In this document: one piece after another, positions 20,685-31,447 of the stretch | Layout of the letters: the number at the start of each line of letters is the position of its first letter | Numbering within the stretch: position 1 is the first letter of the stretch | DNA from: Symsagittifera roscoffensis | Taxonomy: Eukaryota > Xenacoelomorpha > Acoela > Convolutidae | Direction: 5' to 3' | Assembly: GCF_963678635.1 (NCBI RefSeq) | Contig: NW_026971379.1 | Location: 1 to 64,000 of the forward strand | Length of the DNA stretch: 64,000 nucleotides | Translations under genes and position numbers: made by a program | Notes under the pieces: generated by a model | What the model was told of the DNA's origin: nothing | Databases searched by the model: none | The model's input: the letters and a program-made list of their open reading frames with translations, nothing else

Positions 20685-21836
20685 TGTAGTATTTAAAATA
20701 CTACACAGCCAAAAGACCATTGTCGTAATTGTTTATTTAACGACCCAATATTAAATTGGAGCGTGGCATTTAAATTAAAGCCTTATTTTACTAAATCAGA
20801 TATTGACTGATTTACTCTTATGAGGACTATAAAATCTTGTTTTGAAAATCCACTCCTTTTTAAATACTTGTCCAATTTTTTTCATTTTTTCATGCTCACT
20901 ATTTTAAAAGGGCGGCGATCATTAACACGTCCTTTTTAATTTTAACTTGAAACAAAGTGAATAAATATTTAGCAGTCTTGCCGGCTGCACTGAAATTCTC
21001 CTTGCTTTGATTAAGCAGAGATGCACCTGCAATATGATGCATCAGAGAGAGTAATATGAATTTTTAATCAGAAAAACTGAAGGCTGCGGTTTTAATCAAA
21101 GAGGACTAATAAGTTAAAGATATTTGATTTGAAAAAATCAAACAAAAACTAGTTGAAAATTCCCTTATAAGAAAGGGAGAACACAGGAGCAGGTGAAACC
21201 TGAATAATTAAAGATTGAATCAGCCGCCGGTTTATGCTTACGAGCAAAAGGACTGGCCTGAAATCTTCAGTGTTTCATTTTGCTCAGTAAGCAGCAAGTT
21301 AGATCTCTTCAGTCAGACCTTTTCAAAGTAAATAATTTTTTTTTCTGCTTTTACAATAAAATTAAACTAGCCTTTTTTCACAAATAAAATAGAGAATAAA
21401 TTCTCATTTAAAGTTCGATAAAATTATAAATCGAGATACTCGAGAGACCCACACCTGAGGAAGTCTGGACAACAAGTACCCAAAGGACTACGGCAAAGAC
21501 GATACTGACGACCAAACCAGAAGTGCCGAAGTGGACACAATCAAGGGCGACCCATTCATACTAATAAGCCATCGACCTTTGTAAGAAGATAAAATATTGA
21601 TGAACAAAATAAGATTAGCTCAACCTCCCCTCATAGGTATCTTTCTCTAAGCTGTTCGATTCGTTTATATAATCTAATAACCCAGTGCTTTGTATTTAAC
21701 CAACTAATTAATTCATACCTTTTCTAACTATCGTTTCGACTCTAAATTTTGTCAAGACAACTTGACGATCTAAGGTGAGACTCATAACTTAGGATAAAAT
21801 TACTAAGCATTCAACCAGCAATGAGCGCTTAGTAAA
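20685..21836 (+). repeat. 3' LTR, element A
   Basis: Partner of the 5' LTR, starting with the same TGTAGTATTT palindrome and ending AGTAAA before CTTG. It carries many single-base differences from its partner, so the insertion is old. Confidence 0.8.
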
Positions 21837-22033
21837 CTTGGTCTTCATTAAAGTAGCCATACTGATGATAGCTTTGCCCAAAGTTCTTCTGGAATATTCG
21901 TAGGGGTAGTTGAGAGTGGAGAACACATCAGCCTTGTGACTCACGACGCCTGGGTTGGGGAAATTGGTGTAGGAGGTCGTGAATTTGCATCTCTTGAAGT
22001 TGCCTTGAGGCTTACAAGTTTCCAGACATTGTT
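21837..22033 (-). pseudogene. DEG/ENaC-like channel exon, interrupted by element A
   Basis: On the minus strand an acceptor (TTTTTTCCGCAG) ends at 22034 and an open exon follows: QCLETCKP, RCKFTTSYTNFP, then YEYSRRTLGKAIISMATLM. Cys-rich sequence, a C-x-S-Y-x-x-F-P block and a YxRxxLxK stretch are the order seen just outside the second membrane helix of DEG/ENaC/ASIC sodium channels. The exon runs straight into the TSD of element A; the last codons and a donor lie at 3951-3975. If the rest of the gene is present this allele is disrupted. Channel assignment rests on pattern only. Confidence 0.5.
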
Positions 22034-22036
22034 CTG

Positions 22037-22224
22037 CGGAAAAAATTATCAATTTAATAAATCTCGTTTAGCTAAAGAAGAGATTGGCCAACCTACTGGC
22101 ATGTGTACGGATTAGCATAACTATATAACACAGATAACACATAACAATAACTCAGTTGACTCTCTTGCTATATCAAGGTATGTTCACTCAAATTCTCAAA
22201 AATTCGACAGATCAAGTTATGGGT
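22037..22224. other. Intronic or intergenic DNA
   Basis: AT-rich sequence upstream of the channel exon. No feature seen. Confidence 0.4.
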
Positions 22225-22445
22225 GCTATATAAACCAGCCGAAGTATGAACCAGTTACCGTGCAAACCAGCCGAAAATACGTAATTGTTAAATAATAGTT
22301 GTCACGGTTGTCTTATAAATAATTATGTCACAGTTACGAGAGTCATTCAGATTTCATTCATGTGACGTAACTGGCTGGTTGATAAAATCTGCGCAATTTC
22401 GGTCGGTTTTTATACTTCGGCTCGTTTTTTACTTCGGTTCACTCA
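22225..22445. repeat. Foldback (MITE-like) repeat
   Basis: The left part has AACCAGCCGAAGTAT and GAACCAGTTAC; the right part has GTAACTGGCTGGTT and ATACTTCGGCTCG. These are inverted partners around a centre with TGTCAC/GTCACA motifs. About 220 bp, no ORF, consistent with a non-autonomous DNA element. Confidence 0.5.
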
Positions 22446-22694
22446 CACTCAAAATAACATCTATTTAGAACCCCAAGTATTATCCATTTGGAACCAAGTT
22501 AACATCCCCCTCTACTCCATTGGATGAGGAGGAAGTTAAATTATTCCAATTCGATCACCGCACTTTCAGAAGGTCCTAATTTGGTCTTTTTCCATGACAT
22601 CCTTTTGAATGGTAGAAGGGCCAAATGATGGAAAATTTCAGCCAATTGCAATCGTTTAAATTTTCAACGAACCGGGTTGAGGTCAGCTACTCAT

Positions 22695-22925
22695 GTCCAG
22701 ACTTTCGCGATAAATTTTTGGCAATTCCAGGCTTTCGCGATCGAAACTTGGCATTTCCAGGCTTTCGCAACCGTAATGATCAGTCGCGACTTTGGCGACT
22801 AAGACGGAGATAGCGCGACTGAAATATCGCGACCCATGTCCAGACTTTCGCGTCCAAGATTTGCCATTTCCAGACATTCGCGACCGAAAAACTCGGCTGC
22901 GACTTTCGTGGCCAAGGTAGAAAAC
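22695..22925. repeat. Minisatellite, about 30-bp units with TTTCGCGA core
   Basis: Units begin TCCAGRCTTTCGCGA and end TTTGGCATT. At least five are recognisable, the clearest at 22697-22785 and 22838-22900, with GCGAC-rich sequence between. CpG-rich against an AT-rich background. The ORFs crossing it on both strands are products of the repeat. Confidence 0.6.
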
Positions 22926-23899
22926 CAGCAACATTGTGTTGCAGGCGTGTTTTTTATACTTAGATGACACTCAGTTCTGTGAAACAGTTGCTCGTGAACT
23001 TTTTTAGTCCTATATTGGAACCTTTTCCAAGTAGTTTTTGTTCCGATCATTGAAACTGGGGAGGAACTTAGTGTATTTGGGTCGGTTTTAGTTTTTTTTT
23101 GTTTTCCAGGCAAAATCAGGTAACACAAATAATGATTGGACTGGGTTTAGTGATGCATCACATTTAAACCCTAACAGTCGTGATTCCAACCACATTTAAA
23201 AAGAGTTTTTCCAGCGTCGAAATTACAGAAGTGTCGAGAAAACCCTGATTGAAATGTTTGATTTTCGTCTTATTTCGAGCGAATAAAGCGAGCAAGCAGT
23301 TTTGTTTTAGTTGCTTAAAAGTTTGCAATAGCTTAAATTAAAACGAAAAAACTTAGCTTTACTTGGGTAACGTTGTTTTAATCTGAGTATTTTAGCGCCT
23401 TTTTTGAATCAAAATTCTCAAAATATCAAAAAAATGCGAAAAATTTTTGTGATTTTTGTTTTCTTTTCGTTCTTCTCAAAATTTTTCCACAAAAGCTGTT
23501 TTCCAATTTGCTTATTTTATTATGGCAGTCGAAAATACCTAATCCCCAGTTTTTGTTCAGCTCCGCTTTTATCACGCCACGCCGAAAAGAACAACAAAAA
23601 TTTTGAAAAAACGTTGTTGTATTTTTTAAGACTATGGTTGGAACATTGTGCTACTTGCACAGTAACCGGCTATCCTTGTTTAATTTGTCGTTTATTGTCT
23701 GTGATCTTAGACCCAGTTTAAGGCACTGAGGATCAATTGTAGCTGTTTTCTGTAGTAAACTAATTTGGCTGCCATATTGAGTTGTTCTGCGAGAAAAAAT
23801 TTTTAAAAATTTTGTCTAGAATCTATTTTAGCCCAGTTCGGAAATGATACCCAGCTAGCATATCCACTGTCATCGGGATTTATAGTGGCAAGGCGTTCA
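22926..23899. other. Intergenic DNA, no gene seen
   Basis: AT-rich, homopolymer-rich sequence. The open frames here lack splice context and recognisable motifs. Confidence 0.4.
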
Positions 23900-24440
23900 C
23901 TTCAGAGGCGAAGCTGCGCTTCGCAAACACTTCCGAGAACACGACCAAAAACAGCTCTATCAAGTGAAATAAGAAAAAGTAGATATAAGCCTCGAATTGA
24001 CAAAAACTCGATGGCTTGACTCTCACGAACTAACCAAGAATGCTTAAAATCCCTAAAAACTAGCCATCAATAGCGCAGCTATTTATGCTAGTAAATTGCC
24101 AATTCGATGCAGCAAGAGTAGCACAAAAACAAAAAGACACAATGTTGCATGTAATAAATTCGACAGCATAAAGCCAATCTATGAATAAATTATGCTATTC
24201 AAAAAAGTTGCGAGATATTTTGAGTTGGAAAATTTCTGAAATAGAACTTCGTATAATTGCTGTTTGAAACAAAACTTTTTTTGGTTCATTTGTTGAATAA
24301 AAAATGCATCAGCGGTGTTAACTTATTTCATATCAAATATACCGCAGCTTACCGATTCATAAGTGCCACCAAAGGTAGCACTTTCATTGCGACTTAGGTT
24401 GGAGAAATAGAAATTTCGTACTAATACACTTTGTTTCGCA
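23900..24440 (-). repeat. tRNA-derived SINE, copy 1 (degenerate, expanded)
   Basis: Shares with copy 3 (32562-32900) the end GAGGCGAAG...CGCTTCGCAAACACT, then ACAGCTCT, and CTCGAATTGACAAAAA. The tRNA-like middle on the minus strand (24005-24050) has a weak A box (TTGGTTAGTTCGTGAG). The other end, TTCGTACTAATACACT...GTGTAAAGATCG (24415-24450), matches copies 2 and 3. About 200 extra bases separate the tRNA part from that end. Confidence 0.5.
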
Positions 24441-25482
24441 AGTGTAAAGATCGTCAGATCTTGAATTCGAATTCGAACCAGGCCATGGCAATGATAAACA
24501 GTGCGGACGAGCTCTCACTTGACATCTAGCTCTAAGTTTACCACAGCCTGGCCGATTTCGGCTGCAAGTGGTGCCACTTGGAAGTTCTACACGCAAAAAC
24601 AACGGACTTGAGTAGCTAAAACGAGCTCGCTCACTAAGGGTGTGCGATTAATGTTTTTTCAAGACCTCACAATGATCACACAATGCAAAACCATTTCATT
24701 GAAAACCAATGAACTTTCGATTAATTCTAACCAAAAATCAAAGCAAATTTATTTCAAGTTTTCTCGCAGGAATGTTGTCATTCTGAAGTTTACTGAAAAA
24801 AGGGACTGTCGTGGGCGTATTATAATTTTGCCTCCGGCAGAGTTGTCCCGGGATGCTTATATAGAAAAGACTTGTTATTCTGCGTCATTAATTGGATGCT
24901 TCTGATTGGATGTGACACGTTTCAATTTCATCAATCAAAGCTCGCGCAGCACTCGATGAATTTCAATGAATTGGTAACTTCATTGCTTTTCAAGAATTTC
25001 GATCAATCGCACCGCCTTATCGCTCAACAAAATATTACAGTCTGGAATGTGGGGAGATAATACAAATGGACTATCCTCGACAGGCCTGTCAAGGCCTACT
25101 GATAGCTCCTCTGCAATTCGCAGGAAGAACAAAAAAATTAACTGATTATTAACTCGCACTAAATCTTTACAAGATGGGGTCTTATTTGATTTCTGATCTT
25201 TTTAGATACTTCCGATTTGATCAGACGTACCGTACCGTGTTATACTGTGGCAGCAGCTTCCGATTGTTGACTATCTTCTCCTCGTTGTAGTCTTCGATAC
25301 TTCTGTCCTAGATAGCCATTATCTCAAACTCATCGCTAGAAACAAAGTCTTTTATTACAGAACAAAATCAATCAAACCAAATCAAATCAGGTCAGTCAAA
25401 AAAGTTCACGCGACTCAAGTTTTTCAATCTCTTCTCCTTTTTCAGGGAAGAACGTCTACCAATCACAGCTGTCGCTACTGAG
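24441..25482. other. Intergenic DNA, no gene seen
   Basis: No supported gene or repeat. This would hold the 3' untranslated region of NDC1 near its right end. Confidence 0.4.
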
Positions 25483-28400
25483 CTAAGCAGGCAGCTTGTT
25501 TCTGCATTCGCTTAGCATGAACTCCTTCAGTAGATATGTGGTTTGGTCGGAGAGGTCGATCGCTTTGTTGGTTGTGGGTCTGTACATGTCACAGAGGAAG
25601 TACAGACATCTGCGCACAGCTGCCACACAGCAGCACTTACCAGCTGAGGGCTCCCCTGGCATCCCTGGACAAGAAATTTGAAATCAATCTAAATTAAATT
25701 TATTTCATTCCAAGTGTCAGGAAACGAACTGGTCGAATATTGTTGTACTTGACTGTAGTTTCAAACGGATCTTCTAATATTTCACCTCTATGGTACCTAT
25801 TAAGAAACCACCCCCACAAGGAACTAAATTAATTGGTTAAGCAAATGGGGATTCTCTATCTCTTTAAAATCTGACCCCACTTCTGTAATAGGGGTGGGGG
25901 ATAGTTAAGAGAACCCCCCCTCAAACTTGAAATTTTCGATTTTTTAACGCGTTTTACATAAACGAGTAATTGAACAAGTATAGGATGAACAAGTAATTTT
26001 AATAGGCCGGTAACTTTACATATATATTCAACAGACCATAAAGCTAAAAACTTAGACACCGCATGCAATTTTACTTTTGAGAATCAAGTATAAATAACGT
26101 TTTGGAGCTCTTTTCGCAACACTTTGAGTAGAATATGTCTTTTTGGATCTTGTTAACTATTCCACCCCCCTTTGCAATAGTGGGGAGGGGGGGGGGGGGG
26201 GGGGTGAAAGTTAACAAGATACAAAATTCGTATATGCTTAACTGTTCAATTCTTTCTTTATAGGGGGGCGGGATATTCGTAACAAGGTACCATAGGTGGT
26301 AAATAGTTAACAAGATCCGTCATTTTTGTACATCATCTTCCTTTCAATTCAAATAACTATTATTGATACAATTGTATTTGTTGTACAATACTTATTACCA
26401 AGTGCGTTGACTTGTTCAATCGCATCCCACAAATTGGCCATCGCCGTCAACACGTGAGGCAGATCTCTCAACACAAGTCCATGTCTATCTTCTTCAATCG
26501 CTTTGTCCAGGAGAATCCTCACAATTTCCAAACTGATACTCACCTAAATTGGGGAAATATTTGAATATTGCCAGCACTCAATGGGGAAGTGTCAATGAAA
26601 CCAAACTGCGGATTCCACAATCGCCATTTCGTCTGATATTAAAAATTGAGCCAAATTAAATTGGGCCAAACTCGGAAACTTTTTCAAAAACGTTTTATAG
26701 CAATAGTAGCCGATTAAACAACGAAGTTTGCCTTCCTTTAATCATTAGGAAAAGAACTGAACTTCAATTCATACTGCAAAAAAGGAAAATTTAAGTCTGA
26801 ACAAATTTTGAGACTTGACTCGAAAAAAAATAATCAAGACCTAAACAAGAAATTGAACTACGTTCATCGAGTAGTTCCGACTCTATATAGTTTTCACACA
26901 TTTAACAATTGAACTTCGTTCTCAAACATTTCATAACTTGCGTGGCACTCATTCCTTCATTTTGTTTGTTTTGCTCTTTATTAAGTTAAGTGTCTAGATC
27001 AAACCTTTATCCTGGTCATTCATCCAAAAAATTAATTTGAAGAAATTGGTTCACATTCAAACTTAATTGTAAAACCTAATGACCGACCTATTAAAGCCCT
27101 AAATTCCGACAACAAATTTAAGCATAAAAACTAACGACCAACTAAAAATCAAAATCATGCAGCAAGTAATACCCGACAAAATAAGGATTCTCTTTAGTTC
27201 TCATAGATTTAAGCCACTCAAAAAATCAGTCTTGAGCAACTCATCTTTCGAAAAAGTATTATTGGAATCTTCAAAAAATTTATGTACGAAAAACTAATTT
27301 TACTTACAACTGCTGAGTCTTCAAACTGAGTCGCTAGCATCGCCAATTCGTTTTTGTCGAACAAAAACACTACCGGCCTACTGTCCGCAAACCAACTGTG
27401 CAGCACTTCAAAGTGACTCATCCCTGCTATAACTCTATCTTGTACAGCTGTTTGTCTGAACCCCCTCGGCTGTTTCGAAACATTATAGCCGCTGGAGTTA
27501 TGATGACTCATGGTGTCCCAAGGACCAAAGGGGTCGGCAACTTGAGTTGCAAAAAAACTCATGGAGACGTTCGGGTTGCTCTTCTTCACATCGCCGTTAG
27601 CGGTGACCTCTAAACTTTCAGAGGTCAAATTTCGACTAAAATCTAGTCTGCTCGGCTTTATTTCTGCAACTGTTTTATCTTTGGGTCCACCTTGTTGATT
27701 GTTGTTGATTCTTTGGCGCCTGACAAGAAATCTAAATCTTTTCAATTTTTCCGTTTGGTAACTTACATTTAGCAAAACTTCGCCCAAAATTTCCGTCCAT
27801 AACTTTGAATCATTCGTTCGACTGCTAACTGCATAAACACTTTTGCGGCACTGTGCTGACTTTGTGAGATAAACCTTCAGAGTTTCAAGTGCATTTCTTT
27901 TCACAAAATAGTTTTCACTTTTCAAGTCTGCTAAAGCTACTTGATTGAATGTTTTTGAGCTCAGTTGATCAGTATTTACCGGCTCAGCTAACCAAAATTT
28001 GAACAAATAGACGAATACTTTGAACAGCAATTGAGTTAAAAAGGTTGCGGCGACGAGCGCCGGAAACGAGAATAGTCGATCTAATAGCATGCTTTCAGGC
28101 GCAAATAGATGAAAATTAAGGCTTTCGATTCCGATAAGCGAGAAAACCTGACTAAAAAAAAGCCACCATAGAAAATAAAATAGCAATTAGGCGGGCATAA
28201 AAAGTCAAATTGCTAAGCAGCTGATCAGCTGGAAAAACGTAAACATACTCAAACCGATTTAAAAATTTCGGACTACAGAAACCGTAATCGGTAAAAAGAA
28301 TCTTCATCACAAAGTGAAGCGAAAAAGCTGCAGATGCCAAACTCATAATAAGCATTGAGTTTCGATGAGGCAACGTTCCTAAAAACATGTAATAAAACAC

Positions 28401-28776
28401 ATTTGTTTGAACTATTGACAAAATTATTAATGTGGCAAGAGTAAGCGGTCTGGATAAAAAATGGACAACTTTATCGATATTCCGGGCGAATATCAGAGGT
28501 TTAAAATTCACCAGTCTCAAAACACAACAACAAGAAATAAACTGAAGACCGAAAGTTAAGACGAGAGAAACAATAAAAGTGAATGAAAACAAATGAGTGA
28601 ATAGTTTGCCGATGAATTTGAACAGGTTTATGTGGAAGTTGAGAAGACAAGCAGTGACAAATAGGAGAGTGCAAGTGTTATAGCAGTGGACCAAAAATGT
28701 CTTCACAAATACCAGAGACAGTCTTGAGCTGTAAGTTGACAGCAGAGCACATATACTCGATGTCATTTTCAACACT
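25483..28776 (-). CDS. NDC1: Nucleoporin NDC1, three 3' exons
   Basis: Exons (minus): about 28776 to 27308, 26543-26399, and 25664 to TAG 25485-25483. Donors GTAAGT and GTAATA, acceptors TTTAG and TCCAG; phases agree at both joints. NDC1 is the membrane nucleoporin that anchors pore complexes. Visible: several hydrophobic helices in the first exon (LFSFTFIVSLVLTFGLQFI, LATLIILSIVQTNVFYYMFL), a cytosolic region with FEVLHSWFADSRPVVFLFD, and the EDRHGLVLRDLPHVLTAM block, which match the order and character of animal NDC1. The N-terminal helices must lie further right, in exons I did not find. The membrane exon has a one-base frame change at a run of eight T (minus strand, 28155-28162), by sequencing error, decay or a very short intron. 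Confidence 0.8.
25860..26300. repeat. Intronic C/G-tract repeats with an 18-G run
   Basis: Inside the last NDC1 intron. GTGGGG/CCCCAC tracts recur near 25875-25920 and 26160-26280, with AGTTAACAAGAT repeated around them. 26187-26204 is 18 consecutive G. Likely a simple-repeat element; length is uncertain in any assembly and the run could form a quadruplex. Confidence 0.5.
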
Positions 28777-28839
28777 CTGAAACAAATGATAATCAATCAT
28801 CTCATTTCAAAATTTCGTAGTAGCGTGTAAAGCAACTCC

Positions 28840-29700
28840 GGTGCTTCGAATTTTTAACAACTCATAAACAACGGTATAGATTTGGAATCCAGATCTGCAA
28901 CCTTTGAGTGTACTCAGACAGCACCTAATTACAGGGTTGGTAATTTCAAATTTTCAAAGTTTTTCATTCATTTTTTTATTAAAAAAAAAATTTCATAAAA
29001 CCAAATAAAATGCCATATCTCGAAAACTTATAAGGCCTTTGGAAAAATTTGGAAGCCAGATCTGCAGCCACTGAGAGTAACCTGAGAGCATCCAAAGGTT
29101 GAGAATTTCAAATTTCTAGCATTTTTTAAAGCTAAGTTTCCCGAATAAATATTTTCAGTGTCATATCTCAGAGACTAAAAATATTTGAGGGCAAGATTCG
29201 CAAAGTCTGAGTGTATCCTGACAATAAGCTTATCTCACTATAAGGTTGGGATTTTCAAATTTTGTGAAATCTTTTGTAGATAAGTTCTTTGTAATTTTTT
29301 GAGAAAAAGAAAAAAACACGTCTTAACTCGGAAACTTAAAGCATACGAGCAGTCGCTTTTTTGCAACCCCTTTAAGTACCCTCACAGTAACCAACTAGAG
29401 TTGGGATTTTCATTTTTTTGAAAAGTTTTCTGAAACTTTCCTGGAAAACCATAAAAAACTCATATCTTGAAAACTACAAGAATTTGAGCAGTCCTATTTG
29501 GAAGCAAGATTCACAACCCCTGAGAGTACTCTGACAAAGCCTCACTATAAAGATGGTAACTTCAAATTTTGTGAAGTTTTTAGAACAACTTTAAAAAGAC
29601 AAAAAACGTCACATCTCGGAGACTTAGAGCATTTGGGCAGTCGCATTTGTATGCAAGATTTAGAACTCCTGAGAGTATCATCACAGTACCCAACTACAAA
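28840..29700. repeat. Degenerate tandem repeat, units about 140-165 bp
   Basis: Six units share the order: ATCTCGAAAACT-like start, TTTGGAAGCAAGAT, GCAACCCCTGAGAGTA, CTCACTATAAAGTTGG, TTCAAATTTTGTGAA. Anchor positions of the CTGAGAGTA-like block are near 28905, 29075, 29210, 29375, 29520 and 29670. The units are well diverged, so this is an old array. Confidence 0.65.
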
Positions 29701-29965
29701 GCAATAATAAAAAGTAGAAATAATCCTCGAATTTAAAAAAAAAATCGGTGACGTCTGGGATTCTATCTGCAACCTAGAGACTATGAGTCTAACGCACTAA
29801 CCATCACGCTTAATAAATCACAAACATTAGCCAAAAATCAAGCAGAGAACAGATGCTATGAAAATTCAAGTGCTAGATCGTGATTAAAGCAAAAGAGTTT
29901 GGTTAGAAAAAAATGAAGGTTCGTACTAAAACACTAGCTGCTGGCTAGTGTAAAAATCGGCGAAA
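29700..29965 (-). repeat. tRNA-derived SINE, copy 2
   Basis: On the minus strand an A box (GTGATGGTTAGTGCGTTAGA) and a B box (AGGTTGCAGATAGAATCC) lie about 35 bases apart at 29755-29810, with ATTAAGCG just before. Flanks AGCAGAGAACAGATGCTATG and GGCTAGTGTAAAAATCG match copy 3. The far end is truncated at the edge of the tandem repeat. Confidence 0.7.
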
Positions 29966-31447
29966 GAAACACTGAATTCAAATCGGAAAATTGAAAAAAA
30001 AAATTTAAACTATTGCATTATACGATATAGCTTAAATGTGGTGAGATAGTCAAGCCCGCATTTAAAAATATAAAAGATGGGATATTGTGTTATTTTGGAA
30101 CCAATATCAAATGGGGTATTTTTGATAGAATTTATTTTCAACCAAAATATACAGGTGACTTCTTCATCTTGAATCTATAGATACGCTCCTGCGACTCATA
30201 CCTGCTTTCAGCAATAGCAACCTATAAATTAAGAAACATTTGTACTCAGGTGGTTTTTTCCAGGCAAAATTTGATTCGACTTTTTCAATAACAATTTTCG
30301 ACAGTTTTTTTTCAATCTGAAAATATTGATGCCCTGGCAAAAAAAAACATATTTTGCCAGTGATTTTTTTTTGTGATACATCAAAGAACATTCAAAAAAC
30401 AGACAATCAGATAAATTGGATATTCAATAAAAATTTGCAAATCCGACCAGTCGACTATAATACAAACATTTGGCATCGTAAAGGGGCACCACTTTTTATT
30501 TAGTATAGCGTGCACATCGGTCTCTTAAAAAAATTTAAAGAGGAAAACAAGTGATTATCAAAAAATTGAAATTTCAAAAAATCGAAATTCAAATTACTTT
30601 TAACTTTGTAGGTGGCATGCAACTAAGCGGTATAATTAGCGTGCAAAAAACCAGAAACTAAGCCGACAAAAATAAAATCAAAAAAACGATGCCAAAAAAT
30701 CAGAAACAAATCACTCTGTATATGTTGGAAATATATGTTAGAAAATGTCAAAAAAAACATCCAAATTTGAGAAAACTGAATTATTATATAAATTTTTTAT
30801 TTCACGGGTAAATCTGAAAAAGAAAATCCACTTTCCAAAATCACGGTTTTATGACCTTTTACAATTTTGCTCTTCGATAGTGGTGTCTGTCTTACCTTTC
30901 AACAGAGGAAATGAATTGAAAGGAATCAAAAATCCAAACCTCAAAAAATCAGTCGGGGAAAATCCAAGTACCCGCTCGTGGGGTAGAATTTTCAAAATAG
31001 TTTTTAAAAAATTGTCAAAATTTTTTTTTTTAAAATGATAGCTTTTTTCATCAAAAACTATTTCAGACACGTTAAATGAATTCGGAAGATTCAAGCCGTC
31101 TCTAGAAGTTTTGACAATTGTTTGTCTTTTCTGGGCCTTGTTAAAAACAGTGAAACGCAAAGATATGCTATGCTAGCTATATGAAATAATTTTTACAACA
31201 CTTAATATATCATAACCATCTACAGCAGGATTTAAAAGGTTGGGCACAATTCGTAAAAGACGAAAATTAGTACAAAAACCATGTCAAGCAGCTACACCTT
31301 GCTCCGCTGCGCTTACATTCGGAACGAGTGATACAGTGTGTGTGTGAATCAGTTCTGCTATATTTTTACGAACTATTGCCTTTTACGAACTGTCACCGGT
31401 AACAAATTGTCACATCATTGGGTCAAAATACAAAACTATGATTGAAT
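29966..31447. other. Intergenic DNA, no gene seen
   Basis: AT-rich, many A and T runs. Opposed open frames near 30745-31160 have no coding character. It lies between the NDC1 and C1orf50-like genes, both on the minus strand. Confidence 0.4.

Larger units (their letters stand above)
3976..21836 (+). mobile_element. Element A: 17.9-kb env-bearing Ty3/gypsy-type retroelement with accessory array
   Basis: Bounded by two LTRs of about 1151 bp that both begin TGTAGTATTT. Between them, in one orientation, are a PBS, leader, small ORFs, gag, protease, RNase H, integrase, env, seven or more small R ORFs, three RING-like ORFs, a coiled-coil ORF and a polypurine tract. Domain order and the integrase GPY motif place it in Ty3/gypsy. 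Most elements of this type are 5-9 kb; the excess is the long leader and about 5 kb of extra genes after env. The copy is old: the LTRs differ at many positions, the RT core is missing, and gag, pol and env carry stops and frameshifts. Confidence 0.85.

Noticed and set aside
22625..23128. ORFs on both strands with repeated GHESRSRVFRSRMS-like peptides
   Set aside because: Translation of the 30-bp minisatellite; not a gene.
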